Notes: generated by a model not told the origin, from the sequence alone. A stretch of DNA of 60,260 bases from Sulfolobales archaeon (GCA_026419835.1 JAOAKQ010000005.1:1-60260), one strand, 5' to 3'. Shown: positions 24,976 to 32,473, counted from the stretch's first letter. Numbers and translations: made by a program.

Positions 24976-25959
24976 GTGAGAGATCTTCTGGGGTCGGAGT
25001 GGTGGAGTGACGTGCTAATCAGAGCGTCCATAGGTACTCTAGCGGCAGTAGGCATAGCTAACGTGAAAGTGCTGGCAGAACCCGGCGTAGCGTACCTCCT
25101 TCAGTACAGTGAGGAAGGGTGCTTAGCTGAGTGCCACTTCTGCTCTCAGTCGTCGAAGTCTAGAGCTAGTAAAGACCTTCTATCGAGAGTCGTCTGGCCA
25201 GTAGTAGAGCTAGAGAACGTAGCACCCAAACTAGCGGAGAAGTTCGAGAGGACCTGCGTTCAATCTGTAATAAAGCCTCACTTCGTGGAGGAGCTTCACC
25301 AAATAGTGAAAACACTCTCGCACTACGGTTTGAAGATATCACTATCCACTACACCAATACCGAGCTCGGACTTAAGGACCTTCAAATCCGAGGGTGTGGA
25401 CTTTCTCGGCGTAGGCCTCGACGCGGCAACTCCGGAAGTAGCTAGGAAGGTGGGCAAGCCGTATCCGTACGAAGCGTACCTAGACTTCGTAGAGAAGGCC
25501 GTGGAGGTCTTCGGTCGAGGCAGGGTTGTCGTTCACCTAGTGGTCGGTCTTGGTGAGAGTATTAGAGATGCTGTAGAGACTATAGCTAAGATACACGCTC
25601 TAGGAGCTAGAGTATCCCTATTCGCATTCACGCCCGTAGGGGGCACGCCGATGGAGAGATGGCCTAGACCTCCTCTAAGGTACTACAGAGTGCTTCAGAT
25701 AGCTAACTACCTACTATCTAACGGCGCACCAACCGAGAGCATAGTAGATATCGATAGAGTGTGCGTAAGGAGTTCCGTGGGAGAGGGTTTAGAAGTACTG
25801 AGAACGCTGAGTATGGCTCTACTAACCTCCGGATGCCCGAGCTGTAATAGACCTTACTATACGGAATCACCTAGAGGAGAGCTCTACAACTACCCGCTAG
25901 CAGCTCAGCTACCTCCAGTTGAGGAGCTGCTAAGAGAACTGTCCTGCGATATTAGCTAG
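24976..25959 (+). CDS. Radical SAM protein, probable LipS-type lipoyl synthase subunit
   Basis: The [4Fe-4S]/SAM motif is CLAECHFC (C49-X3-C53-X2-C56). A biotin synthase-like TIM barrel follows (VDFLGVGLDAATPEVA, VVHLVVGLGESIRDAVETI, ARVSLFAFTPVGGTPME). A C-terminal CPSCNRPYY may hold the auxiliary cluster. Being divergent from lplA/lplB, it fits the archaeal two-protein lipoyl synthase LipS1/LipS2, which inserts sulfur into octanoyl-lysine. The second LipS subunit is not in the window. Alternatives are other biotin synthase-like enzymes. GTG start; the 3' end overlaps the small cysteine-rich gene by 30 bases. Confidence 0.72.
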   Translation: MRDLLGSEWWSDVLIRASIGTLAAVGIANVKVLAEPGVAYLLQYSEEGCLAECHFCSQSSKSRASKDLLSRVVWPVVELENVAPKLAEKFERTCVQSVIKPHFVEELHQIVKTLSHYGLKISLSTTPIPSSDLRTFKSEGVDFLGVGLDAATPEVARKVGKPYPYEAYLDFVEKAVEVFGRGRVVVHLVVGLGESIRDAVETIAKIHALGARVSLFAFTPVGGTPMERWPRPPLRYYRVLQIANYLLSNGAPTESIVDIDRVCVRSSVGEGLEVLRTLSMALLTSGCPSCNRPYYTESPRGELYNYPLAAQLPPVEELLRELSCDIS

Positions 25960-26076
25960 GCAAATCTTCATGCACTCGTTAACGCACTCTAAGTACTCCG
26001 AGTTCTCGATGTGAAAGCACTTCTCGCGACACATTTCTTCACACTCAAGGTACTTAGACTTGCTCGACCTCGCCAC
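25930..26076 (-). CDS. Small cysteine-rich protein with two CX3CX3C motifs
   Basis: The 48-residue frame reads MARSSKSKYLECEEMCREKC, a short linker, then ECVNECMKICLANIAGQFS. It has six cysteines as two CX3CX3C groups 11 residues apart, each predicted to lie on one face of a helix, like a helical hairpin. Such a layout could hold disulfides or a metal/Fe-S site; neither is shown. A minus-strand TATA, TAATATA at 26098-26104, lies exactly 25 bp before GTG 26076, so the mRNA would be leaderless with this start. It overlaps the end of the radical SAM gene by 30 bases in antisense. I do not recognise the family. Confidence 0.6.
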   Translation of the reverse strand: MARSSKSKYLECEEMCREKCFHIENSEYLECVNECMKICLANIAGQFS

Positions 26077-26097
26077 CAACAGTTCTATTCAAGTAGG

Positions 26098-26104
26098 TAT
26101 ATTA
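26098..26104 (-). promoter_or_regulatory. TATA element of the cysteine-rich small gene
   Basis: TAATATA on the minus strand, centred 25 bp upstream of GTG 26076, supports leaderless transcription of the 48-residue gene. Confidence 0.5.
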
Positions 26105-26133
26105 GGTTTAGCTACCTCACCGAGCCTCGAACT

Positions 26134-26568
26134 CTACAGCTGGGGCATGGGCTTCTCCCATATCGGTCTTCCCTGCGATGTGGGAGGTGCTAGCCAGTCA
26201 ACTACTTCATCAATTCTATCAGATACTATCAACACTCTTATAGGACCTAGCGGAGATTCTTCATCGAACGTTACTAGAGATACGTGCCCGGCGTAAGCCG
26301 CTTGCTTGTGTAGCTTAAGCTCGAGAGTGCTTCCTCTACGGTTCTTCATTATGTAGGCTCTAGCGGAATCCAGGATCCTCTGCTGTCTGAGAATTGCGTG
26401 AAGTTTTCTCAGGGACTCCACACTCCTCGACTCACCGACGAGTAGCTTGTATCTCTCCGAGAGCTCCACCTCCTTAACGTCTACTTCGAAAACGTTTCTA
26501 ACAGCTCTCACAACCTTCTCCAGGTTCTCGGTGGGTCTTACCTCAACTTCAACCCTGAGTAAGAACAC
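26134..26568 (-). CDS. UPF0201 family RNA-binding-like protein
   Basis: The 144 residues match UPF0201 (PF01877): VEVEVRPTENLEKVVRAVRN at the N-terminus, RKLHAILRQQRILDSARAY, LHKQAAYAGHVSLV, ESPLGPIRVLI and VVDWLAPPTSQGRPIWE. The fold is related to COG1325 and to L5-like RNA-binding proteins. Biochemical role is unknown. It overlaps the UPF0200 kinase gene by 20 bases, a linkage conserved in archaea. Confidence 0.82.
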   Translation of the reverse strand: MFLLRVEVEVRPTENLEKVVRAVRNVFEVDVKEVELSERYKLLVGESRSVESLRKLHAILRQQRILDSARAYIMKNRRGSTLELKLHKQAAYAGHVSLVTFDEESPLGPIRVLIVSDRIDEVVDWLAPPTSQGRPIWEKPMPQL

Positions 26569-27112
26569 CGCTCAACACTCCCAGAATTTTTCTCAGAGCC
26601 TCGTCGCAGACTTCCTCAGGATTTCTCCCCTCGTTCACGACTACGATATCTGCGAGAGCTATAGCGGACCCCAGCCCTAGCTCCAGCTCTCCGCGGTCTC
26701 TCTCTAGAAAACTACTGTAGGCGTGCGGGTCGTCCTCCCTACCCCTTCTCCTCAGTCTCTCAAACCTAGTTCTAGGGGACGCGTGAACGGCCACCACAAC
26801 CGTCGGAGCTATTCTCGAGAAGTAGCTGACTTCATCTAAGCTCCTCACGCCGTCCACAACAACAACACCGCTCAAACTCCCGAAGCTCTTCGATACTTCT
26901 CTAGCAACCACGTCCGGTCCGAACTCCCTCCTAATTTCTTGAGCTAGTCTAGCCAGGTTCTCGGAGGTCGGTTCGATGCCTAGCTCAGCAGCCCTGGACC
27001 TAACCACGTCGCCCATGCTTACGTACGCACCCAGGCGGTCCGATAGGCACCTAGCTACTAGAGTCTTACCAGAACCGGGCATTCCAGTTACGCAAACTAT
27101 TGCTTTAACCAA
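26549..27112 (-). CDS. UPF0200 family P-loop kinase
   Basis: A 187-residue P-loop protein resembling dephospho-CoA or adenylate kinases. Walker A is GMPGSGKT, and VVVDGVRSLDEV, RRRGREDDPHAYSSFLERDR and ALADIVVVNEG follow. UPF0200 has no agreed substrate. It is linked with UPF0201 downstream (20-base overlap) and with the ASCH gene 2 bases upstream. The start is TTG 27112. Confidence 0.82.
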   Translation of the reverse strand: MVKAIVCVTGMPGSGKTLVARCLSDRLGAYVSMGDVVRSRAAELGIEPTSENLARLAQEIRREFGPDVVAREVSKSFGSLSGVVVVDGVRSLDEVSYFSRIAPTVVVAVHASPRTRFERLRRRGREDDPHAYSSFLERDRGELELGLGSAIALADIVVVNEGRNPEEVCDEALRKILGVLSGVLTQG

Positions 27113-27114
27113 CT

Positions 27115-27441
27115 TCAGCGACCCAACAGCTTGAACCTAATTACCTTCACCTCCGTAGAATCCGTAACACTCCTTCCGTAGATCCTCCTAAGCTCTCTCA
27201 GCAACTCCTCCCTACTGCGGAATCCGTCCAGCTCAGCATCTCTATCAGTTAGCTGAGAGACCTTCTTAACCTCAACGGAGGTTATCACAGCACTACCGAC
27301 GTAGCTTCTTCCAGCGACTACATCTACAAAATCACCAACTCTCAAACTACTATTCAATCTAATAGTAGCTACTTTCGCACCTAGAGCTATCTTCTCTCTA
27401 TACGCTTCTCTAAATACCAGCCTCTTCCGCCTAACCATCAC
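27115..27441 (-). CDS. ASCH-domain protein
   Basis: A 108-residue PUA-superfamily ASCH domain. KVATIRLNSSLRVGDFVDVV holds the RxGD-type element and GSAVITSVEVKKVSQL is the second strand pair. ASCH domains bind RNA or nucleotides; some act as ribonucleases. No enzymatic residue can be named here. GTG 27441 or ATG 27438 lies about 25 bp after a TATA-like CTTATTTTA near 27460-27468, so it is probably leaderless. First gene of the ASCH-UPF0200-UPF0201 operon. Confidence 0.75.
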   Translation of the reverse strand: MMVRRKRLVFREAYREKIALGAKVATIRLNSSLRVGDFVDVVAGRSYVGSAVITSVEVKKVSQLTDRDAELDGFRSREELLRELRRIYGRSVTDSTEVKVIRFKLLGR

Positions 27442-27534
27442 TTAAACAGTGCCTTAGCGTAAAATAAGCTTAGACTGGTTGAGCTGCGAGCACCGCGAGC
27501 TACCTTACGCACTCAGATCTCGCAGAAACAACGG

Positions 27535-28128
27535 CTAGGCTCTCCTCAAGTAGCTAACTCCCAGCTCGAAAGCTCTTAGAGAACTCTCAAGCCATTTAGA
27601 GGGAACCACCTCCGAGATCGCTCTTCTTATCGAATCTGCGCTTAGCGTGTTTTGGAGTGTGTAGAAAGCGCCGAGAATAACCATGTTAGCCGCTCTCGGA
27701 TTACCTGCTCCAGTAGCTAGCCTGCGGGCCGGCACCACCACTACGGTGCTTGCGGCACTACCTATAGTCTCCAGGAGCTTCTTCTTATCGCAGAATTCGC
27801 GACTCAGACTAGCTGATACCGGTGGTTTAACTGCGTCGGATGCTACGACAACTCCCCCAGGCTTCAGTAACTTGAGAGTTCTCGCAGTTTCAACGAGCTC
27901 CAGCCCGAGTATGAAGTCTGCTCCACCATCTGAAAACGTTGGCGATAGAACTCTATCTCCGATTCTAACGTAGCTAACCACAGACCCGAACCTCTGAGAC
28001 ATTCCGAGAGTTTCACCAGTTCTAACGGAGAACCCCTCGAGAACGGCAGCCGCGGCAAGGGTTCTCGATAGAGTTAAACCTCCCTGGCCGCCCACAGACG
28101 CTATAGCTACGTTTAGAACTCTACCCAG
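27535..28128 (-). CDS. iorB: Indolepyruvate:ferredoxin oxidoreductase beta subunit, CTG start
   Basis: IorB is the POR-gamma-like subunit of the enzyme that oxidatively decarboxylates aryl pyruvates. The motif GGQGGLTLSRTLAAAA is present, with GMSQRFGSV and GNPRAANMVILGA. The first usual start, GTG 28095, cuts the protein at VGGQGG and loses the preceding beta strand, which is encoded upstream as GRVLNVAIAS. In that frame TGA lies two codons before CTG 28126-28128, preceded by GAGGTGGTGAGCT; no other NTG exists before GTG 28095. The CTG start overlaps iorA by 8 bases (CTGGGTAG). The protein would have 197 residues. Confidence 0.85.
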   Translation of the reverse strand: MGRVLNVAIASVGGQGGLTLSRTLAAAAVLEGFSVRTGETLGMSQRFGSVVSYVRIGDRVLSPTFSDGGADFILGLELVETARTLKLLKPGGVVVASDAVKPPVSASLSREFCDKKKLLETIGSAASTVVVVPARRLATGAGNPRAANMVILGAFYTLQNTLSADSIRRAISEVVPSKWLESSLRAFELGVSYLRRA

Positions 28129-29995
28129 AGCTCACCACCTCAATAGCTCCGTAGGGGCAGAACCTGGCGCACAAGCCGCAGCCTAGGCAGTCCTCGCCGT
28201 CGATCCTCGCCTTAGACCCATCGAAGTATATCGCTGGGCAGCCGGTAACCCTAATGCAGGCCAGGCACCCAGTGCACCTATCCTCCACAACCCCGTATCT
28301 GACTTCAACACCCCGATGACGGGCTTCTACGAGTGCGCACGGGTGCTTACTGATTAGTACCTTAACTCCCGGTTTCCTCAGTAAGCGCTCGAAGGCCTTA
28401 ACGGTGCTATCGATATCGTAGGGATCGACCGCCTCCAGGTGGTTTACCCCCACGGCTTTCACGATGCTCTCTATATCGATAGGTTTCGTCTTCCTTCCGG
28501 ACTCCACCGTAGACCAGGCGGGTGTTGACTGGTGCCCGGTCATAGCTACGATGGAGTTATCGGCTATAACGACGAGAATATCGACCTGCTTGTGAACCGC
28601 CTCTATTAGTGGCTGTATACCGGCGTGGAAGAATGTTGAGTCACCGATAACGGCCACCACGGGTTTCTCGTACCCAGCTACCTTGAGACCCATAGCCATA
28701 GATATCGAGGCGCCCATTGAGTGCTCGGTCCATATGGCTTCCAGAGGGGGTTGAACTCCTAGAGCGTAGCAACCTATATCCCCGAAGACCGGTACCTCGC
28801 CTCTTCTAAAACCAGCTCTAGATATCCCCATCAGGAGAGCTACGTACATGTTTCTATGTGGGCACCCAGGGCACATAGGGGGAGGTCTCGCAGCTATCTT
28901 CAGCTGGCTAGGTCCGGAGGTCTCGGAAGCTTCCTGAGAGGCCTTATCGGTGAGTAGTGCTGAGAGAAGAGCTTTTCTAACGATCTTGGTGCTAAGCTCT
29001 CCCTCCATAGGTACGTGCTTACTGCTCTTACCGTAGACAGCAGCGTTTCTACCTAACTCACTGAGAGTGTACCTAACGACTAGCTCTAGGTACGGGTCGA
29101 GCTCTTCAACTACCAGAATTCTTTCGCACCCATCCAGAGCTTCCGAGAGGAACTTCTTCGGTGGGGGGTATAGGAGTACCAGCTTAACTACCCTAACATC
29201 ACCACCAACCTCCCTCAGGACTTCGGCAACGTAGTTGTACGCAGCTCCCTCAGTAACAACACACAGCCTGCTGGAGCCCTCAACGCTATTGCGAACGGGT
29301 GAGACCCTATCGAATACTTCCTCGACTACACTGAGCTGGTTGTTGAGCCACCTATGCCTCTCCAAATTCCAGAGCATGCCGGCTCTAACGAACCTCGGAA
29401 CATCTTTCTGTATTTGAGGCACCCTCTTAATCCTCCTGATCGGTCCGAGAACTACGTCTCCAACTGTATGGTTAACTCTGGTGGTCGTTCTCAAGATAAC
29501 TGGTAGCTTAACTTCTTCACTTAAATCGAAAGAAGCTACTACTATGTCTTTAGCTTCTTGAGGACTGGAGGGAGATAGAACCGGCAGCTTAGCTAGAAAA
29601 CCGAGCCACCTATCGTCCTGCTCAGTCTGCGTTGTGTGAGGTCCCGGGTCGTCGGCCACTAGAACCATCAGCCCGCCCTCGACACCTCCGTAAGCCGACG
29701 ATACGATCGGGTCTAGAGCTACTGAAGCTCCCGGAGCCTTCATCGTCACAGCCGCTCTGACTCCACCTATTGAAGCCCCGTAGGCTATCTCAAAGGCCAC
29801 CCTCTCGTTGACAGCCCACTCAACGTATATCTCGCTACCGGCGCCGAACTCGTGGAGAGTCGCGATGACCTCGCTCGAAGGAGTTCCGGGGTAGCCGGAA
29901 ACGACCGAAACGCCGGCCTCAACTAGGCCTCTAGCAATTGCTTCATTACCCATTAAAGCCAGTCTAGCTCCCTCCGGGGCTTTCAACAAGTTCAC
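28121..29995 (-). CDS. iorA: Indolepyruvate:ferredoxin oxidoreductase alpha subunit
   Basis: A 624-residue thiamine diphosphate enzyme. The N-terminal pyrimidine-binding part has SGYPGTPSSEVI and VNERVAFEIAYGAS. The C-terminal half has CPGCPHRNMY, VFGDIGCYALGVQPP and the diphosphate-binding VAVIGDSTFFHAGIQPL. The end carries two ferredoxin-type clusters, CTGCLACIRVTGCP and CLGCGLCARFCPYG; the first is a variant in spacing. It degrades transaminated aromatic amino acids, passing electrons to ferredoxin. GTG 29995 start; iorB overlaps its end. Confidence 0.95.
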   Translation of the reverse strand: MNLLKAPEGARLALMGNEAIARGLVEAGVSVVSGYPGTPSSEVIATLHEFGAGSEIYVEWAVNERVAFEIAYGASIGGVRAAVTMKAPGASVALDPIVSSAYGGVEGGLMVLVADDPGPHTTQTEQDDRWLGFLAKLPVLSPSSPQEAKDIVVASFDLSEEVKLPVILRTTTRVNHTVGDVVLGPIRRIKRVPQIQKDVPRFVRAGMLWNLERHRWLNNQLSVVEEVFDRVSPVRNSVEGSSRLCVVTEGAAYNYVAEVLREVGGDVRVVKLVLLYPPPKKFLSEALDGCERILVVEELDPYLELVVRYTLSELGRNAAVYGKSSKHVPMEGELSTKIVRKALLSALLTDKASQEASETSGPSQLKIAARPPPMCPGCPHRNMYVALLMGISRAGFRRGEVPVFGDIGCYALGVQPPLEAIWTEHSMGASISMAMGLKVAGYEKPVVAVIGDSTFFHAGIQPLIEAVHKQVDILVVIADNSIVAMTGHQSTPAWSTVESGRKTKPIDIESIVKAVGVNHLEAVDPYDIDSTVKAFERLLRKPGVKVLISKHPCALVEARHRGVEVRYGVVEDRCTGCLACIRVTGCPAIYFDGSKARIDGEDCLGCGLCARFCPYGAIEVVSSG

Positions 29996-30071
29996 TACTC
30001 TAAGCCACCAGGTAATAGATCCGCCCTACGGAAATAAGCGGGACCGGTAAGTAGAGCTCTTACTGAGATCA

Positions 30072-30122
30072 GTGAAGCTCAGCTTAATCACGGATCATAG
30101 CCATCGCCACTCATCACTTCAC
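30072..30122 (-). ncRNA. Box C/D sRNA (2'-O-methylation guide)
   Basis: On the minus strand the 51 bases start GTGAAG and end CTTCAC, a perfect 6-bp terminal stem. C box GTGATGA is at 30111-30117 and D box CTGA at 30079-30082. A C'-like ATGATC lies in the middle. Length and order fit archaeal C/D guides. The D guide would be the ~11 bases ending TGATTAAG, the D' guide about TGGCGATGGC; targets not identified. A TATA element (30142-30149, minus strand) lies 24 bp upstream of the 5' end. Confidence 0.75.
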
Positions 30123-30141
30123 GAAGAAACTTCTACAGAAG

Positions 30142-30149
30142 CTTATTTA
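30142..30149 (-). promoter_or_regulatory. TATA element of the box C/D sRNA
   Basis: TAAATAAG on the minus strand is centred about 24 bp before the sRNA's 5' stem, the usual archaeal distance. Confidence 0.5.
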
Positions 30150-30241
30150 CTTTACAACCGCGCAGAGCGGTGAGAGGAATCGCGGTATTTCTAGGTTGAA
30201 TTGCGTTTCCCGAATACATGCTTAACGAGTGCGAGATAGGG

Positions 30242-30390
30242 TGTGTGGATAGCGTGATGATGGTGGAGGTCAGCGCACTCCGTCCGGGAAGCTCCACACA
30301 TCAGAGCCGCTTGTGCTGGTGCTTAGCTTACGCACCCAGATGCTGGATAAGGGGATCGGAGTGTGATGAGGCGAGCGCATCGTGATCCCT
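30242..30390 (+). ncRNA. Candidate structured RNA with three consecutive hairpins
   Basis: Hairpin 1 has a perfect 8-bp stem TGTGTGGA/TCCACACA (30242-30249/30293-30300) enclosing a 7-bp stem 30262-30268/30278-30284. Hairpin 2 pairs CTGGTGC (30316-30322) with GCACCCAG (30332-30339), one base bulged. Hairpin 3 pairs GGGATC/GATCCC (30352-30357/30384-30389) plus GTGTG/CGCAT. GTGATGA-like k-turn sequences occur in hairpins 1 and 3. No known class fits by eye. It occupies the middle of the 437-base gap 29996-30432, which otherwise holds only the C/D sRNA. Confidence 0.38.
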
Positions 30391-30432
30391 GCGTAGCTAG
30401 TGAATTTGAACGATATTTCTCCACAGCTGTCT

Positions 30433-31644
30433 TCAGGTACGCTCCCTCCGCTGCATCGAGAGATTTTCTCTTAGAAGCTCTCTTAGGTAGATCGTGGCGT
30501 ACGATCCTCTACCGAGTTTGAACGAAAGTTTGAGTGTATTGCTTGCCGGTACGTCGGTAAGTAGGTCGCGCACTCTAAACACGGTTTCCCTCACGCTCTT
30601 AGTAAAGAAACTCTTATTCAATCTTTTCACAGTCTTCTCCAGGTCTTCCGCTAGAGCTTTCTTAGCGAACTCACCGCAATTTAGTGAATCTATACCGGGC
30701 CTGGGGAGCTCAACAACTTCACAAATTCTCTCTACTTCGCTGACACTGCCCACCGCACTTACCAGCTGGCTGAGGGCTTTATTGAACAGGTACGACTGGT
30801 ACGCTTCAACGAAGAACTTAACCATGTAGTGCGGTAGCCCCCTGGCGATCGCGTCTTTAGGATTCCCAGTCTCGATGTACTTTCTCAGAACGGATCTCTC
30901 CACTATGAACGTTCTCGGGAAGGTTTTCAGAGATTCTCTGTAGCTGCCCTCGTTAAACAGTTTTCTAGCTAACCGCACTCTAGGTAGCTCTAGCTCGGAT
31001 TGATGGCCTACTAAAGTCTTCAGAGCTTCGTCCCAGTTCTCAGTAGCTATAGCTCTACCTACTAAGTGGGTTACCGGTCTCACAGTCCCGAATCTCTGGT
31101 AGCCGAAGTAGTTTAGAAGTGAGAGACCCGCCGAGGACCGCACTACCTCCGCGAGGTGGGCTGGGTCCGGAGATCTGCAGCTTAGTAGAACCTCGAATAG
31201 ATTCCCCGAGATGTGCTGCTTTCTAACTACGAAGTCCCTGCCCACGGGTGCTAGTGGGTGTACCCTGATTTTTCTCCCCAGTCTAGCCGGTACTTCCCTA
31301 CTTCGCAGGCATCTTAGAATCACGAATTGGCATGCTTCCGCTTCGGAATCCTTCAACCCCCAGTACTCCAGTGCTACTCCGAATTTTCTCATAATCCAGG
31401 AAGCCTCCAGAGTGCTAATACCCACCTTACACATAACGGCGAGAACTCCTTCACTAGGCGAGCAGATAACTCTACCCGGTAGAGTCCCCACAGGTTTCGC
31501 GATGCCCAGACCGTAGATCTCCTCGTAGACTTTGAAGGTCTCTGGAGATATCTCAAGGTACGCTTCACCACCTAGGTAGAGCTCAGGTCTTGAGTAGTAC
31601 TCTACCCCCAGCAGCGAGTCTAGGGGGTTGCTAGACCTGATCAG
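30433..31644 (-). CDS. truD: tRNA pseudouridine synthase D (TruD), CTG start
   Basis: TruD makes pseudouridine-13 in tRNA. The catalytic motif is YWGLKDSEAEACQF (D99 counting from the CTG), and NYFGYQRFG and FVEAYQSYLFN are conserved. The first usual start, GTG 31491, would remove the family's N-terminus, which is plainly encoded upstream: NPLDSLLGVEYYSRPEL and YLGGEAYLEISPETFKVYEE. In that frame a TAG comes two codons before CTG 31642-31644, so CTG is the only candidate. GGTGTAGGAG abuts it, and a TATA-like AGTAAATACTTAC lies near 31675-31687. This gives a 403-residue protein of normal length. Confidence 0.9.
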   Translation of the reverse strand: MIRSSNPLDSLLGVEYYSRPELYLGGEAYLEISPETFKVYEEIYGLGIAKPVGTLPGRVICSPSEGVLAVMCKVGISTLEASWIMRKFGVALEYWGLKDSEAEACQFVILRCLRSREVPARLGRKIRVHPLAPVGRDFVVRKQHISGNLFEVLLSCRSPDPAHLAEVVRSSAGLSLLNYFGYQRFGTVRPVTHLVGRAIATENWDEALKTLVGHQSELELPRVRLARKLFNEGSYRESLKTFPRTFIVERSVLRKYIETGNPKDAIARGLPHYMVKFFVEAYQSYLFNKALSQLVSAVGSVSEVERICEVVELPRPGIDSLNCGEFAKKALAEDLEKTVKRLNKSFFTKSVRETVFRVRDLLTDVPASNTLKLSFKLGRGSYATIYLRELLRENLSMQRRERT

Positions 31645-31719
31645 CTCCTACACCTACTAGTGCATAGAGCTACGTAAGTATTTACTGGAGACCTAGAGCT
31701 CGGCGCCGAACGGCTATTT

Positions 31720-32073
31720 ATGATCGCAGCTAGAGTGATTAGATGGGGGGTTTCAAAGAGAGTGGCTGCGCGTGGATGTATCTACGTAGAGCTCGGTGCC
31801 CTCGCATCTCTAGACGAGATCTGCGAAGAGGTGTACAAGGCATTTATGAAGTTTCTTGGGAGAGGTGTGAGGAACGTGGTGATATACGTTAACTCGAGCA
31901 GGCCTTCAGACTGGGTGAAAGCGTCTGCCTGCGTTCTTTCTCGAAACCTGGTAGCTACCGTTGAAGTCTACGCCTCCGACACCCTAAGCCGGGAGAGTGT
32001 CTTGGAGAAATGCGCGGAGGTTGTGGAGGTCCCAGTCGCTCCACCTACATCACGCATCAGTGAGTGTCGTTAG
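31720..32073 (+). CDS. Unknown small protein
   Basis: A 117-residue protein I cannot assign. The sequence alternates short strands and helices (RGCIYVELGALASLDEICEE, NVVIYVNSSRPSDWVKASAC, LVATVEVYASDTL), like a small alpha/beta fold, with no recognisable catalytic motif or membrane segment. The ATG is about 40 bp from a TATA-like element shared with the divergent truD. It lies 12 bases before the zinc-finger gene and is probably co-transcribed with it. Confidence 0.55.
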   Translation: MIAARVIRWGVSKRVAARGCIYVELGALASLDEICEEVYKAFMKFLGRGVRNVVIYVNSSRPSDWVKASACVLSRNLVATVEVYASDTLSRESVLEKCAEVVEVPVAPPTSRISECR

Positions 32074-32085
32074 GTCATCCCGGGT

Positions 32086-32442
32086 GTGAGTGTGTTTCAG
32101 GAGTTTATATCTTCAGGTATGTGCGAGGTGTGCTGGTTCGAGGAGGCTAGGTACTCGTGTAGGTTGTGTAGTAGGAGGGTCTGCCCTAGGCACTACGTAG
32201 TAGAAAGAGGGATCTGCGCTGTATGCTCCATAAACCTATGCGAGATCTGCGGGAGAGCTCTAGCTGTAGATAGCTGCCTACTGTGCGGTAAGCTTGTGTG
32301 CAGGCAGTGCTCGAGAGAGCTCCAGCCCGGGATTAGAGTTTGCGGAAGCTGCTTTAGCAACATTCACGAATACGTAAGGCGCGACTCTAGGCTGAGCTAC
32401 ATCGAGAGGTACTTGAAGAAGCCGCCCCGATCTAGAGCGTAA
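32086..32442 (+). CDS. Multi-zinc-ribbon protein (HIT/B-box-like)
   Basis: A 118-residue protein with seven CxxC pairs (CEVC, CRLC, CAVC, CEIC, CLLC, CRQC, CGSC) plus CPRH, enough for three to four zinc sites. The first unit, CEVC...YSCRLCSRRVCPRHY, resembles HIT-type or B-box zinc fingers. The C-terminus (YIERYLKKPPRSR) is basic. It is probably a nucleic acid- or protein-binding adaptor; no partner can be named. GTG 32086. Confidence 0.65.
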   Translation: MSVFQEFISSGMCEVCWFEEARYSCRLCSRRVCPRHYVVERGICAVCSINLCEICGRALAVDSCLLCGKLVCRQCSRELQPGIRVCGSCFSNIHEYVRRDSRLSYIERYLKKPPRSRA

Positions 32443-32473
32443 ACCTCCATATATAGGTCTTCAGTAACTTCTA

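Noticed and set aside
30242-30390. SRP RNA or RNase P RNA
   Set aside because: The short GGTCAG and TCCGGGAAGC matches are not in the right arrangement for SRP helix 8, and the RNase P core (GAGGAAAGTCC) is absent.
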